NCBI RefSeq assembly: GCF_030846195.1
Contig: NZ_JAVCWH010000003.1
Span: forward strand, 576,095-640,094
Direction: 5' to 3'
Origin: Paracoccus yibinensis
GTDB lineage: Bacteria; Pseudomonadota; Alphaproteobacteria; Rhodobacterales; Rhodobacteraceae
DNA: 64,000 nucleotides
The position numbers and the translations under genes were made by a program. Below the pieces are notes generated by a model, which saw nothing but the letters and a program-made list of their open reading frames with translations, made no database searches and was not told the DNA's origin. The stretch's first letter is position 1, and each line of letters begins with the position of its first letter. Positions 46,147 through 55,334 of the stretch are shown one piece after another.

Positions 46147-47651
46147 GCGACGAGAACCAAAAGCCCGAAGGCGGGCAGAACCCCACCCCGCGTCCCACGG
46201 GCATCCAGACGGGCATCCTGTCCAGCCGCATCGCACCCCCCGCCGACGCGCCGATCCCCGGCCCTGCCGCATCCCGCCAGCCGACCGAGGCGCAGCCCGC
46301 CCCCCCGGTCCAGCCGCCCGCACCCCCTGCGCCGCCCCGGCCGATCACGCCGCCCGATCCGTCCCGCTGGTCGGTTCGCGGCGCGCTCTGGACCGGGCTG
46401 ATTGCCATTGTCGTTCTGCTGGGCGGCTTCACCGTCTGGGCGATGGAAAGCCGCATCTCGGGGGCCGTCGTGGCCAGCGGACAGGTCGAGGTCGAACAGC
46501 AGCGCCAGATCGTCCAGCACCCGGACGGCGGCGTGGTCGAGGAGATCCTCGTCAAGGACGGCCAGACGGTCGAGGCGGGCCAGCCCCTGATCCGCCTGGA
46601 CGGCAGCCTGCTGCAAACCGAACATGCCATCGTCGAAGGCCAGTATTTCGAAATCCTTGCCCGCCGCGGAAGGCTCGAGGCGGAACGAGCGGATGCGGAA
46701 ACCATGGAAATTCCGCAGGAGCTGCTGACCGCCGCCGAAGGCGATGCCGATCTGCAAGCCCTGATCGAGGGCCAGCGCAGCCTGTTCGACACCCGGCGCG
46801 ACACCCTGCGTCAGTCGATCGAGCAGCTGGAAAAGCAATCCGAACAGGTCCGCCAGCAGGTCGAGGGCATCGACGCGCAGATCGTCGCCCTCAACCGCCA
46901 GCGTGAATTGATCGGAGAGGAGCTGGAGGACCAGCAATCCCTGCTGGATCGCGGCTTGGCGCAGGCGTCGCGGGTGCTGGCCCTGGAACGTGAGGCTGCA
47001 AGCCTGGACGGCCAGGTGGGCGAACTGAAGGCCAGCCGGGCCGCTGCGGAAACCCGTCAGACCGAACTGGACATCCAGCGGCTGCGCCTGGGCGCGGAAC
47101 GGCGCGAGGAAGCGGAAACCGAGTTGCGCGATCTGGGCTATCGCGAACTGGAACTGGCCGAACGCCGCCGCAGCCTGACCGAACAGATCAGCCGCCTGGA
47201 TATCCGCGCCCCGGCGGCGGGCGTCATCTACAACATGCAGGTGACGACCCCCCGGTCGGTGGTCCGTCCGGCCGACCCGGTTCTCTATGTGATCCCGCAG
47301 GACCGTCCCCTGGTCGTAAGCGCACGCCTGGCGACTATCAATGTGGACGAGGTGCAGGCCGGCCAGCCGGTGGTGCTGCGTTTTTCGGCCTTTTCATCGC
47401 GCACCACGCCGGAAATCGACGGCGTGTTGGGCCGGGTGTCGGCGGATGCGTTGATGGATGAGGCGACGCGGATGCCCTATTACCGCGCCGAAGTCACGAT
47501 CCCGGCCGAACAGCTGGAGAAGCTGGGGGATCTGGCCCTGATCCCCGGCATGCCGGTCGAGGTCTTCATCCAGACGGGCGAACGCAGCCCCATGGCCTAT
47601 CTGGTCAAGCCGCTGGCGGACTACTTCAACCGGGCATTCCGGGAAAGCTGA
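46143..47651 (+). CDS. HlyD/PrtE-type membrane fusion protein
   Basis: 502 residues. The cytoplasmic N-terminus is unusually long (about 78 residues) and rich in Pro and Ala (QPAPPVQPPAPPAPPRP). One membrane helix lies at 80-100. Then a lipoyl half-motif (VASGQVEVEQQRQIVQHPDGG), a long coiled coil (about 205-385, many Glu/Gln/Arg) and the second lipoyl/beta-barrel part (IRAPAAGVIYNMQV, GMPVEVFIQTGER). It links the ABC protein to an outer-membrane channel of the TolC type, which is not coded in the window. Overlaps the ABC gene in ATGA. Confidence 0.93.
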   Translation: MSDENQKPEGGQNPTPRPTGIQTGILSSRIAPPADAPIPGPAASRQPTEAQPAPPVQPPAPPAPPRPITPPDPSRWSVRGALWTGLIAIVVLLGGFTVWAMESRISGAVVASGQVEVEQQRQIVQHPDGGVVEEILVKDGQTVEAGQPLIRLDGSLLQTEHAIVEGQYFEILARRGRLEAERADAETMEIPQELLTAAEGDADLQALIEGQRSLFDTRRDTLRQSIEQLEKQSEQVRQQVEGIDAQIVALNRQRELIGEELEDQQSLLDRGLAQASRVLALEREAASLDGQVGELKASRAAAETRQTELDIQRLRLGAERREEAETELRDLGYRELELAERRRSLTEQISRLDIRAPAAGVIYNMQVTTPRSVVRPADPVLYVIPQDRPLVVSARLATINVDEVQAGQPVVLRFSAFSSRTTPEIDGVLGRVSADALMDEATRMPYYRAEVTIPAEQLEKLGDLALIPGMPVEVFIQTGERSPMAYLVKPLADYFNRAFRES

Positions 47652-47656
47652 CGGCG

Positions 47657-47693
47657 TGGGGGGCCAGCCCCCCATGCCCCCCCGGGATATTTC
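47657..47693 (-). repeat. GC-rich intergenic palindromic repeat, copy D
   Basis: In inverted orientation: TGGGGGG pairs with CCCCCCA around CCAG, then CCCGGGATATTTC. It fills the 60-base gap between the convergent hlyD-type gene and rnr. More diverged than copies A-C but with the same ATATTTC end. Confidence 0.7.
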
Positions 47694-47711
47694 CGCCAGA
47701 ATGAACAGCGC

Positions 47712-49955
47712 CTAGCGCTTGCGGCGCCGTTTGGTAGCCCGCTTGATTTCCGCAAGCCGCGACTTGGTGGACATGGGCCGGGGACCACGGCCGCGCTTGC
47801 CCTTTTGCGGACCGCGCGGCAGGGGCTGGCCGTCCAGTTCCAGCAGGTCCAAGGTCAGACCGCCGGTCATCGGGATCGCCTCGGCCAGGCGCACGGTGAC
47901 GCGCTGGCCCAGGCCGATTTCCAGTCCGGTGTCGCTGCCGATCAGCATCTGGGCGTCGGGATCGAAGTGGAAATATTCGTTCCCGATGGCGCGGATCGGC
48001 AGCAGCCCGTCGGCTCCGGTTTCGTCCAGCTTGACGAAGGCGCCGAACTTCTGGACGCCGCTGATCCGGCCGGTCATCTCTGATCCCACGCGTTCCGCGA
48101 GGTAGGCGGCCAGATAGCGGTCGGTCGTGTCGCGTTCGGCGGCCATGCTGCGGCGCTCGGTCTCGCTGATATGGGTGGCGGTTTCCGACAGCCGTTCCAG
48201 ATCCTGCGGAGACAGGCCGTCCTTGCCCCAGCCATGGCCGCTGATCAGTGCGCGATGCACGATCAGGTCGGAATAGCGGCGGATGGGCGAGGTGAAATGG
48301 GCGTAGCTTTTCAGCGCCAGCCCGAAATGGCCAAAGTTTTCGGGGTGGTAATAGGCCTGCGTCATCGACCGCAGGGTGGAGATGTTGATCAGTTCATCAA
48401 AGTCGGTGCCTTCCGACTGGGCCAGCAGGCGGTTGAGGTGGCTGGTGTGCAGCACCTGCCCCTTGGCCAGCGTGAAGCCGGATGCCTGGGCCACCTCGCG
48501 CAGCGCGTCGATCTTGGCGAGGCTTGGCTCCTCATGCACGCGGAACAGCAGGGGACGCTGGCGGCGGGTCAATTCCTCGGCTGCGGCGACGTTCGCCAGG
48601 ACCATGAACTCCTCGATCAGGCGGTGCGCGTCGAAGCGTTCGCGGAAGTTGACCGACTTGACGCGGCCGTCCGGGGCCAACTCGATCCGGCGTTCCGGCA
48701 GGTCCAGATCCAGCGGCTGACGGCGGGCGCGGGCTTCCTTGAGCAATCCGTAGGCGTGCCACAGCGGCTTAATGACGCTGTCCATCAGCGGTTCCGTCTG
48801 CGCATCCGGCTTGCCGTCCGCCGCCGCCTGTGCCTGTTCATAGGCGAGGCTCGCGCGGCTTTTCATCATGCCGCGATGGAAGTTGTGGCTGATCTTGTTG
48901 CCTTGCGCGTCCAACCGCATCCGCACGGCGATGACCGGCCGATCCACGCCTTCGTGCAGCGAACACAGGTCGGCCGACAGGGCTTCGGGCAGCATCGGCA
49001 CGACGCGGTCGGGGAAGTAGGTGGAGTTGCCGCGCAGCCAGGCTTCGCGATCCAGGGCCGAACCGGGCGTCACGTAATGGGCGACATCGGCGATGGCGAC
49101 CCAGATGGTCGCGCCGCCGTCCTCCTCGATATGGGCGGCCACCGCGTCGTCATGGTCGCGCGCGTCGGAAGGGTCGATGGTGACCAGCGGCAGATCGCGC
49201 AGATCCTCGCGGCTCTTCATGGTGGCGGGCTTGGCGCCCTCGGCCTCGGCGATCACGGCATCGGGGAAATCGTCGGGAATGCCGTGCTGGTGGATGGCGA
49301 TCAGGCTGACCGCGCGCGGGGCGGAGGGATCGCCCAGCCGTTCGATGATCCGCGCGGTGGGCAGGCCCAGCCGGCCCTTGGGACCGACCTGTTCGGCCTG
49401 CACCAATTCGCCGTTCTGTGCGCCTTGGGTGGCATCGGGCCGGACGCGCCATTCCTTGTCCTGGCCCTTGTCGATGGGGATGATCCGGCCACCCTCGGCT
49501 TCCTTGCGGAAGATGCCGGTGATGCGGTGGGGGGCTGCGGTGATGCGGCGGATCAGGCGGGCCTGGTATTGGTAATCCTCGCCATGGACCTCGACCAGGC
49601 GGCCCAGGAAGCGGTCGCCGCGTCCAAGCGCCGGGTCGCTGTCGCGCGGGGCGTAAAGGATGCGCGGCATCGGACCGTCGCCATGCCATTCCATCGGCCG
49701 CGCGAACAGATCGCCCGATCCGTCCGGCGGCAGCAGTTCCAGCACCGTGACCGGCGGCAGGCGTTCGGCGTCCAGGTAATGGCGGCGGCGGCGCTCCAGA
49801 TGGCCTTCGCCTTCCAGTTCCTTCAGCAGGCGCTTCAGTTCGATCCGCTCGGCGCCCTTGATGCCAAAGGCCTTGGCGATGTCGCGCTTGGAATTGGCGT
49901 CGGGATGTTCCGCGACCCATTCCATGATCTGTTCCTTGCTGGGAAGCTGCGCCAT
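47712..49955 (-). CDS. rnr: Ribonuclease R
   Basis: 3'-5' exoribonuclease of the RNase II/R family that can degrade structured RNA. 747 residues in the usual order: an N-terminal helix-turn-helix (SKRDIAKAFGIKGAERIEL), cold-shock domains, the RNB catalytic domain with DPSDARDHDDAVAA holding the metal aspartates, then STYFPDRVVPMLPEALSADLCSL and SPIRRYSDLIVHRAL, an S1 domain (GRISGVQKFGAFVKLDETGADGL) and a basic tail ending KRATKRRRKR. Start ATG 49955 is chosen over an upstream ATG adding five residues. The upstream GNAT gene ends 11 bases away. Confidence 0.96.
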   Translation of the reverse strand: MAQLPSKEQIMEWVAEHPDANSKRDIAKAFGIKGAERIELKRLLKELEGEGHLERRRRHYLDAERLPPVTVLELLPPDGSGDLFARPMEWHGDGPMPRILYAPRDSDPALGRGDRFLGRLVEVHGEDYQYQARLIRRITAAPHRITGIFRKEAEGGRIIPIDKGQDKEWRVRPDATQGAQNGELVQAEQVGPKGRLGLPTARIIERLGDPSAPRAVSLIAIHQHGIPDDFPDAVIAEAEGAKPATMKSREDLRDLPLVTIDPSDARDHDDAVAAHIEEDGGATIWVAIADVAHYVTPGSALDREAWLRGNSTYFPDRVVPMLPEALSADLCSLHEGVDRPVIAVRMRLDAQGNKISHNFHRGMMKSRASLAYEQAQAAADGKPDAQTEPLMDSVIKPLWHAYGLLKEARARRQPLDLDLPERRIELAPDGRVKSVNFRERFDAHRLIEEFMVLANVAAAEELTRRQRPLLFRVHEEPSLAKIDALREVAQASGFTLAKGQVLHTSHLNRLLAQSEGTDFDELINISTLRSMTQAYYHPENFGHFGLALKSYAHFTSPIRRYSDLIVHRALISGHGWGKDGLSPQDLERLSETATHISETERRSMAAERDTTDRYLAAYLAERVGSEMTGRISGVQKFGAFVKLDETGADGLLPIRAIGNEYFHFDPDAQMLIGSDTGLEIGLGQRVTVRLAEAIPMTGGLTLDLLELDGQPLPRGPQKGKRGRGPRPMSTKSRLAEIKRATKRRRKR

Positions 49956-49966
49956 GTGTCGGTCCT

Positions 49967-50383
49967 TCAAAGGTCGCGCGTCATGTCACGATGCGGGATC
50001 CCCGCGTCGTCGTAAACGGGACCATAGGCGGTGAAGCCCAGCTTTTCATAAAAGCCGAGCGCATGGGTCTGCGCGCCCAGCTTGGCACGGGTAATGCCCG
50101 GCTGCACGCGCAGCACATCAAGCGCGGCCCGGATCAGCGCCGCGCCCAAGCCAGTGCCGCGCGCCTGGGGCAGAACGCAGACGCGGCCGATCTTGCCCGT
50201 GTCACCGTCCAGCAGGATGCGCGCGCTGCCGATGGGCCGGCCGTCCTGGGTCGCCAGCAGGTGGAGGGCGCCGTCGTCCAGCCCGTCGATCTCGCGATCC
50301 TCGGGAACGCGCTGCTCCTCGATGAACACGGTGCGGCGCAGGGCAAGGCAGGCGGCAAGGTCGTTGGTCTGTTCGATCTTCAT
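49967..50383 (-). CDS. GNAT family N-acetyltransferase (ElaA-like)
   Basis: 138 residues. The acetyl-CoA site is [12 protein letters not shown], in [14 protein letters not shown]. The N-terminus ([34 protein letters not shown]) and the [15 protein letters not shown] end are typical of ElaA/YjcF-like acetyltransferases. Substrate unknown. The ATG overlaps the dapE stop (ATGA), so it is translated with dapE, and rnr follows 11 bases later. The gene order TSUP-dapE-GNAT-rnr suggests one transcription unit. Confidence 0.88.
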   Translation of the reverse strand: MKIEQTNDLAACLALRRTVFIEEQRVPEDREIDGLDDGALHLLATQDGRPIGSARILLDGDTGKIGRVCVLPQARGTGLGAALIRAALDVLRVQPGITRAKLGAQTHALGFYEKLGFTAYGPVYDDAGIPHRDMTRDL

Positions 50384-51516
50384 TCGAAATACTTTTCCAG
50401 AATCCGCTGGTAGATGGTCTTGAGCTGCTGGACCTGCGCCACGGGCACGCGTTCGTCCACCTGATGCATATAGGCGCCGACCAGACCGAATTCGACCACC
50501 GGGCAGTGGTTCTTGACAAAGCGCGCGTCGGACGTGCCGCCGCTGGTGGACAGCACCGGCTGGCGGTTCGTTTCCTGCGTGACCACGCTTTGCACCAGAT
50601 CGACGAAGGGGCCGGGCTGTGTCAGGAAGGCCTCTCCGCTGACATAGCTGTCGATGGTCAGGCTGACGCCGGTCGCATCGGTCACGCGGGCGGCGCGGGA
50701 CTTCAGTTCGGCTTCCAGACTGGCGCCGGTATGGAGGTCGTTGAAGCGGATGTTGACCACCGCCCGCGCCGTTTCGGGGATCACGTTCGAGGCCGGGTTG
50801 CCGCAGTCGATGCTGGTGATCTGCAACCCGGTCGGGTCGAAGTGGCCGGTGCCCGCGTCCAGCGGCGCGGCGATCAGGTCGTTCAGATAGGCCGTCAGCG
50901 CGTGCAGCGGGTTCTTCGCGCGGTGCGGATAGGCGGCGTGACCCTGCACCCCCTTGGCGGTGATGGTGTAGGTCGCCGATCCGCGACGCCCGATCTTCAT
51001 CATCTCGCCCATGTATTCGGGGTTCGAAGGCTCGCCCACGATGCAGACCTCCATCCGCTCGCCATTCGCCTCCATCCAGTCGAGGATCGCGATGGTGCCG
51101 TCGCGCGAGGTGCCTTCCTCGTCCCCGGTAATGGTCAGGATCACCGCGCCGTCGGGCGGCGTTTCGCGCACGAAGTCGATGGCGGCGGCGACAAAGGCCG
51201 CGACGCCAGACTTCATGTCGGTGGCGCCGCGTCCCCAGATGATCCCGTCCTCGACATGGCCGCTGAAGGGGGGGTGGGTCCAGGACCCCAGGTCGCCGGG
51301 GGGGACGACGTCGGTATGGCCGTTGAAGCCCAGGGCACGCGCCCCCTTGCGGCCCCACCGGGCAAACAGGTTGGGCGTGCCGTTGCGATCGACGCGGTGC
51401 ACCTCGAACCCCGCATCCGCCAGCAGGTCGCCCAGCAGCACCAGGGCGCCGCCTTCTTCCGGCGTGACAGAGGGGCAGCGGATCAGGCGGGCGGTCAGGT
51501 CGGCGGCATCGATCAT
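50380..51516 (-). CDS. dapE: Succinyl-diaminopimelate desuccinylase
   Basis: Zinc enzyme of the succinylase branch of lysine/diaminopimelate synthesis. 378 residues, M20 family. Metal and catalytic motifs: [32 protein letters not shown] and SGGTSDARF. The dimerisation domain is in the middle ([16 protein letters not shown]). Start ATG 51516 ([19 protein letters not shown]) matches the family; longer frames upstream do not. It provides meso-diaminopimelate for cell wall and for LysA (27244). Confidence 0.96.
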   Translation of the reverse strand: MIDAADLTARLIRCPSVTPEEGGALVLLGDLLADAGFEVHRVDRNGTPNLFARWGRKGARALGFNGHTDVVPPGDLGSWTHPPFSGHVEDGIIWGRGATDMKSGVAAFVAAAIDFVRETPPDGAVILTITGDEEGTSRDGTIAILDWMEANGERMEVCIVGEPSNPEYMGEMMKIGRRGSATYTITAKGVQGHAAYPHRAKNPLHALTAYLNDLIAAPLDAGTGHFDPTGLQITSIDCGNPASNVIPETARAVVNIRFNDLHTGASLEAELKSRAARVTDATGVSLTIDSYVSGEAFLTQPGPFVDLVQSVVTQETNRQPVLSTSGGTSDARFVKNHCPVVEFGLVGAYMHQVDERVPVAQVQQLKTIYQRILEKYFE

Positions 51517-51517
51517 G

Positions 51518-52282
51518 TCAAATCCAGTCTGAAAGGGCGCGGCGGACAAGGTTCAGGCCGGTGATGACCAGAAGGATCAACGTCCAGCGGCGGAATTGTG
51601 CGACATCCATGCGGTCCTGCAAGGCAAAGCCCGCCAGCATCCCCCCGAAGGCCGGGATGCAGAGCACCGCCGAGAGCGGGATCGTCTGCGCGTTCAGAAT
51701 GCCCGAGACCAGGTGGGCGGCGGTCAGCCCGGCCGCCCCCAGCAGGAAGACCACCCCCTGGACGCGGACCTGTTCGCGCTTGTCCACGCCCAGCGACAGC
51801 AGCAGGACCACCAAGGGCGGTCCCCAGATGCCCGACACCCCGCCGTAAAGCCCGCCGACGATGCCGGTCGCGATCTCGGCCCGGCGTCGGTGGTGGATGG
51901 GCAGGGTCATCGGCCGGCCCGCCAACTGCCACAGCGCGAAGGCCAGGATCGGCAGGCCCAGCAGCGCATACATCAGCGCCTGCGGGATCTGTTTCGCCAG
52001 CCCCGCCGACACCATCAGGAAGACCAGCACCATGCCGATATGCCAGCGGAAATTGCGGGTGGACTGAAGGGCCGCAGCCGGTCCCTGGCGCAGCGCCTGG
52101 TGGATGTTGGTGGTCAGCACCGGCAGGATCAGCGCGGCAAGCGCCACCTGCGGCGGCAACAGGGACGCGAAGGCCGAGGCCATGATCAGCGGCATGGCAA
52201 AGCCGATCGCGCCCTTCACGAAGCCCGCAAAGCCCGTGACGGCGAAGATCGTCCAGAATTGCCAGGGATCCAGTCCAAACAT
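51518..52282 (-). CDS. TSUP (TauE/SafE) family membrane permease
   Basis: 254 residues with about seven or eight membrane helices. The repeated family motifs are visible: [17 protein letters not shown] near the N-terminus and [19 protein letters not shown] in the second half. Members export or import sulfur or organic anions such as sulfite or sulfoacetate; the substrate here is unknown. Start ATG 52282 ([10 protein letters not shown]) avoids a charged extension. It ends one base before the dapE start codon, and is divergent from the acyl-CoA dehydrogenase gene. Confidence 0.87.
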   Translation of the reverse strand: MFGLDPWQFWTIFAVTGFAGFVKGAIGFAMPLIMASAFASLLPPQVALAALILPVLTTNIHQALRQGPAAALQSTRNFRWHIGMVLVFLMVSAGLAKQIPQALMYALLGLPILAFALWQLAGRPMTLPIHHRRRAEIATGIVGGLYGGVSGIWGPPLVVLLLSLGVDKREQVRVQGVVFLLGAAGLTAAHLVSGILNAQTIPLSAVLCIPAFGGMLAGFALQDRMDVAQFRRWTLILLVITGLNLVRRALSDWI

Positions 52283-52442
52283 GCCAGGCAAGCTAGCCGC
52301 CCTTACACGGAATGAAAATGCCGCATTCACCGGCATCGTTGCGGTCACATTCGTTCAACTTGAAACCATGCAGCGCATTATTGTTGCGCTGCGGATGCGA
52401 AGGCGTTACCCATGCTGCAATGCCGCAACGGGGTCCGAATCC

Positions 52443-54050
52443 ATGAAAGACATGCCGCACCAATTCGACACCGTCCTGACCGAGCTTGCCGACCTGCAAT
52501 CGCGCGCGACGGAAAGCGTGCGCGCCGCAGTCTCGCCCGCGGGCAGGATCGATGCCGAGGCGCTTGAACGCCACCAGCACATGGCCCACGCGCTGTCCTG
52601 GCTGGCGACCTATGTCGAATCGCTGCGCCAACTTGCGGCATGGTCCGGGCGTGTCAGCGGAGAGATCGAGGGCCTGATCACGCGGATCGGCTTTGGCGAA
52701 TACCTGACCCAGATCATGGGCGGTATCCCGATGAGCCAGACGGAATTCGCCCGCCTGTCGGATCTGGGCATCGACTGGCAGCCGTCCGATGCAGCCCGCG
52801 CCCTGATGGCCGGCAACACGCCCGAGGCCCGCGCCCGGCTTGCCGCCCTGATCGCCGAGAACAAGGGCAGCGCGACCTTCGGTGCCTCGGGTTTGGACGA
52901 GGATCTGGAGATGATCCGCGACCAGTTCCGCCGCTGGGCCGATGACAAGGTGGTCCCGCACGCCCATGGCTGGCACCTGAAGGACGAACTGATCCCGATG
53001 GAGATCATCGCGGAACTGGCCGAGCTTGGCGTTTTCGGCCTGACCATCCCCGAGGAGTTCGGCGGCCTGGGCATGTCGAAGGCCGCGATGGTGGTGGTCA
53101 GCGAGGAACTGTCGCGCGGCTATATCGGCGTGGGTTCGCTGGGCACGCGCAGCGAGATTGCGGCCGAACTGATCCTGGGCGGCGGCACGGACGCGCAGAA
53201 GGCCCACTGGCTGCCGCGCCTTGCCTCGGGGGAGATCCTGCCCACGGCGGTCTTCACCGAACCCAATACCGGCAGCGACCTGGGCAGCCTGCGCACGCGG
53301 GCGGTTCTGGACGGCGACACCTGGACCATCACCGGCAACAAGACCTGGATCACCCATGCCGCGCGCACCCATGTGATGACGCTGCTGGCCCGCACCGATC
53401 CCGACACCACCGATTACCGGGGCCTGTCGATGTTCCTGGCCGAAAAGACGCCGGGCACCGACGACAACCCCTTCCCCACCCCCGGCATGACTGGCGGGGA
53501 AATCGAGGTGCTGGGCTATCGCGGCATGAAGGAATACGAGCTTGGCTTCGACGGCTTCCAGGTCGGTGCAGAGAACCTGCTGGGCGGCGTCACCGGCCAG
53601 GGCTTCAAGCAGCTGATGCAGACCTTCGAATCCGCCCGCATCCAGACCGCCGCCCGCGCCATCGGGGTCGCGCAGAACGCCCTGGAACTGGGCCTGCAAT
53701 ACGCGCTGGATCGCAAGCAGTTCGGCAAGCCGCTGATCGCCTTCCCGCGCGTGGCCGACAAGCTGGCGATGATGGCGGTGGAAATCATGATCGCCCGCCA
53801 GCTGACCTATTTCAGCGCCTGGGAAAAGGACCACGGCCATCGCTGCGACCTGGAAGCCGGGATGGCCAAGCTGCTGGGCGCCCGGGTGGCCTGGGCCAGT
53901 GCCGACAACGCCTTGCAGATCCACGGCGGCAACGGCTTTGCCCTGGAATACCAGATCAGCCGGGTGTTGTGCGATGCACGCATCCTGAATATTTTTGAGG
54001 GTGCCGCGGAAATTCAGGCGCAAGTGATCGCCCGGCGGCTGTTAGGCTGA
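52443..54050 (+). CDS. mcd: Methylsuccinyl-CoA dehydrogenase (ethylmalonyl-CoA pathway)
   Basis: 535 residues of FAD-dependent acyl-CoA dehydrogenase. The first 150 residues are an extra helical domain (AHALSWLATYVESLRQLAAW, GFGEYLTQIMGGIPMSQTEF), which as far as I recall marks methylsuccinyl-CoA dehydrogenase and explains the length. The dehydrogenase core has TEPNTGSDLGSLRT, NKTWITHA, and the catalytic glutamate in LNIFEGAAEIQAQV. It oxidises (2S)-methylsuccinyl-CoA to mesaconyl-CoA during growth on acetate. ATG 52452 is a possible later start. Other pathway genes (ccr, ecm, mch) are not in the window. Its electrons would go to ETF and the oxidoreductase at 63919. Confidence 0.85.
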   Translation: MKDMPHQFDTVLTELADLQSRATESVRAAVSPAGRIDAEALERHQHMAHALSWLATYVESLRQLAAWSGRVSGEIEGLITRIGFGEYLTQIMGGIPMSQTEFARLSDLGIDWQPSDAARALMAGNTPEARARLAALIAENKGSATFGASGLDEDLEMIRDQFRRWADDKVVPHAHGWHLKDELIPMEIIAELAELGVFGLTIPEEFGGLGMSKAAMVVVSEELSRGYIGVGSLGTRSEIAAELILGGGTDAQKAHWLPRLASGEILPTAVFTEPNTGSDLGSLRTRAVLDGDTWTITGNKTWITHAARTHVMTLLARTDPDTTDYRGLSMFLAEKTPGTDDNPFPTPGMTGGEIEVLGYRGMKEYELGFDGFQVGAENLLGGVTGQGFKQLMQTFESARIQTAARAIGVAQNALELGLQYALDRKQFGKPLIAFPRVADKLAMMAVEIMIARQLTYFSAWEKDHGHRCDLEAGMAKLLGARVAWASADNALQIHGGNGFALEYQISRVLCDARILNIFEGAAEIQAQVIARRLLG

Positions 54051-54129
54051 CTGCGTTTCGTCTAGGGTGCTGCAACCAAAGCGGTTTTGCCGCATTCCCC
54101 TTGGACGATCGCCTACAGGAGCTTTCCTC

Positions 54130-54603
54130 ATGTCCCGCCTTGCCCGTTTCGGCACATTCGGCGCGCTGACCGCCGCAGCATTCGCCCTTGCCGCTTGCGA
54201 ACCGACCCCGCCCGTGTCGCCGGATGATCGCGGCTTCATTCCGGGTGGCGATTATGCCCTGGTCGGCATGGACGGCGCGACGGTGCCGCTGCGCAACATG
54301 ACGCTGACCATTGCCGAGAAAAGCATTTCGGGCCGTGGGCCGTGCAATGGCTATGGCGCCATCAACAATGCGGAACTGCCGCTTGTGGCGCTGTCGCCGC
54401 TGCAAAAGACCAACGTGCCCTGCGGCAAGAACGCCACGATCGAGAACCGCTTCTTCGAGGTTCTGCAATCGGCGACCGAGATGGAATACTATGGCGGCGT
54501 GCTGAAGGTGAAATCGCCCCTGACCTGGCTGATCTTCGAACGCGGCGTGACCGGGGCGCAGGCGCAGGTGACTGCGCTGGATCAGGCGCGCGCCGGTCAG
54601 TGA
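54130..54603 (+). CDS. META-domain (HslJ-like) lipoprotein
   Basis: 157 residues. The lipoprotein signal ends ALAAC (Cys22); the mature part is one META domain with ISGRGPCNGYGA and VPCGKNATIENRFFEVL. META proteins such as HslJ are linked to stress or drug tolerance, with no defined activity. ACAGGAG lies upstream of the ATG 54130. It is convergent with recO; the ends overlap by seven bases. Confidence 0.85.
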   Translation: MSRLARFGTFGALTAAAFALAACEPTPPVSPDDRGFIPGGDYALVGMDGATVPLRNMTLTIAEKSISGRGPCNGYGAINNAELPLVALSPLQKTNVPCGKNATIENRFFEVLQSATEMEYYGGVLKVKSPLTWLIFERGVTGAQAQVTALDQARAGQ

Positions 54604-55334
54604 TCCCTTTTCGGCTGGCCGCGCGTCAGCCGGTCCACAAGACGATGGCGGGCCGCAGGAACGGGACGGCCCACCAGTTCTCCGGCGATCCGCGCCGTCA
54701 GGAAATGCCCGGTGATCGCCAGCCCCTCGGCCAGGCCATACCCGCGGTTGTCGCCCGCACCGCCCAGGATGCCCGGCAGGGGCAGCAGCCGGTCGGCCCA
54801 TTCCCCCGCCCCTTCGCGGCTGACCGCGCGGCCTGACCTGGGGCTGACATAGGCCAATCCCTGCTGGGCGCCCGTGACCGCGCAGGATGTCAGGTCCAGG
54901 CCGAAGCCCATCTCGTCCAGCAGGCGCATTTCCCATTGCAGGTAATCGTTGCCCCAGTCCGTGCCGGTTTCCATCAGGTCCAGCAGGCGTTCCGTATCGC
55001 GTGCCAGAACCGGATGCGGATCGCGTTCCGGCAGGGCAAAGACCAGCAGCGAACAGACCGCGTTCAACCCCGCCAGGGCCAGCGGATCGGCCAACAACCC
55101 AGACCGCAGCCGCAGGGGTTCGACGGCAAAGGTGCCCAGCTGGTCGTCGCGGCGTGCCCGCCATCGCAGATCCAGCCGCGAGCCAGGTTGCAGCATCGCC
55201 GCGCGCTTTTGCGACACGCCGCCGGGCACCAGCCCGGAATGGCGGCCATGCAGGTCGGTCAATACGTCCAGGATCACTGCCGTCTCGCCATGCGGGCGGC
55301 GCGCCAGGACGGTGCCTTCGGCCTGCCACTCCAT
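54597..55334 (-). CDS. recO: DNA repair protein RecO
   Basis: Recombination mediator that loads RecA with RecF and RecR. 245 residues: an N-terminal OB fold (MEWQAEGTVLARRPHGETAV) and a helical C-terminal half (WEMRLLDEMGFGLDLTSCAVTG is the family hallmark). The zinc-finger cysteines of some RecO proteins are mostly missing, as is common in alphaproteobacteria. The start overlaps the VOC gene stop in ATGA. It is the last gene of the minus-strand series from the TPR gene. Confidence 0.93.
   Translation of the reverse strand: MEWQAEGTVLARRPHGETAVILDVLTDLHGRHSGLVPGGVSQKRAAMLQPGSRLDLRWRARRDDQLGTFAVEPLRLRSGLLADPLALAGLNAVCSLLVFALPERDPHPVLARDTERLLDLMETGTDWGNDYLQWEMRLLDEMGFGLDLTSCAVTGAQQGLAYVSPRSGRAVSREGAGEWADRLLPLPGILGGAGDNRGYGLAEGLAITGHFLTARIAGELVGRPVPAARHRLVDRLTRGQPKRDH

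Noticed and set aside
40578..47651. Mobile element or genomic island with defined ends
   Set aside because: No transposase, integrase, tRNA or direct repeats were seen; only the base composition of the RTX gene start is unusual.
48171..50015. Plus-strand open frame of over 600 codons opposite rnr
   Set aside because: Antisense of a complete RNase R; no ribosome site and no recognisable domain.
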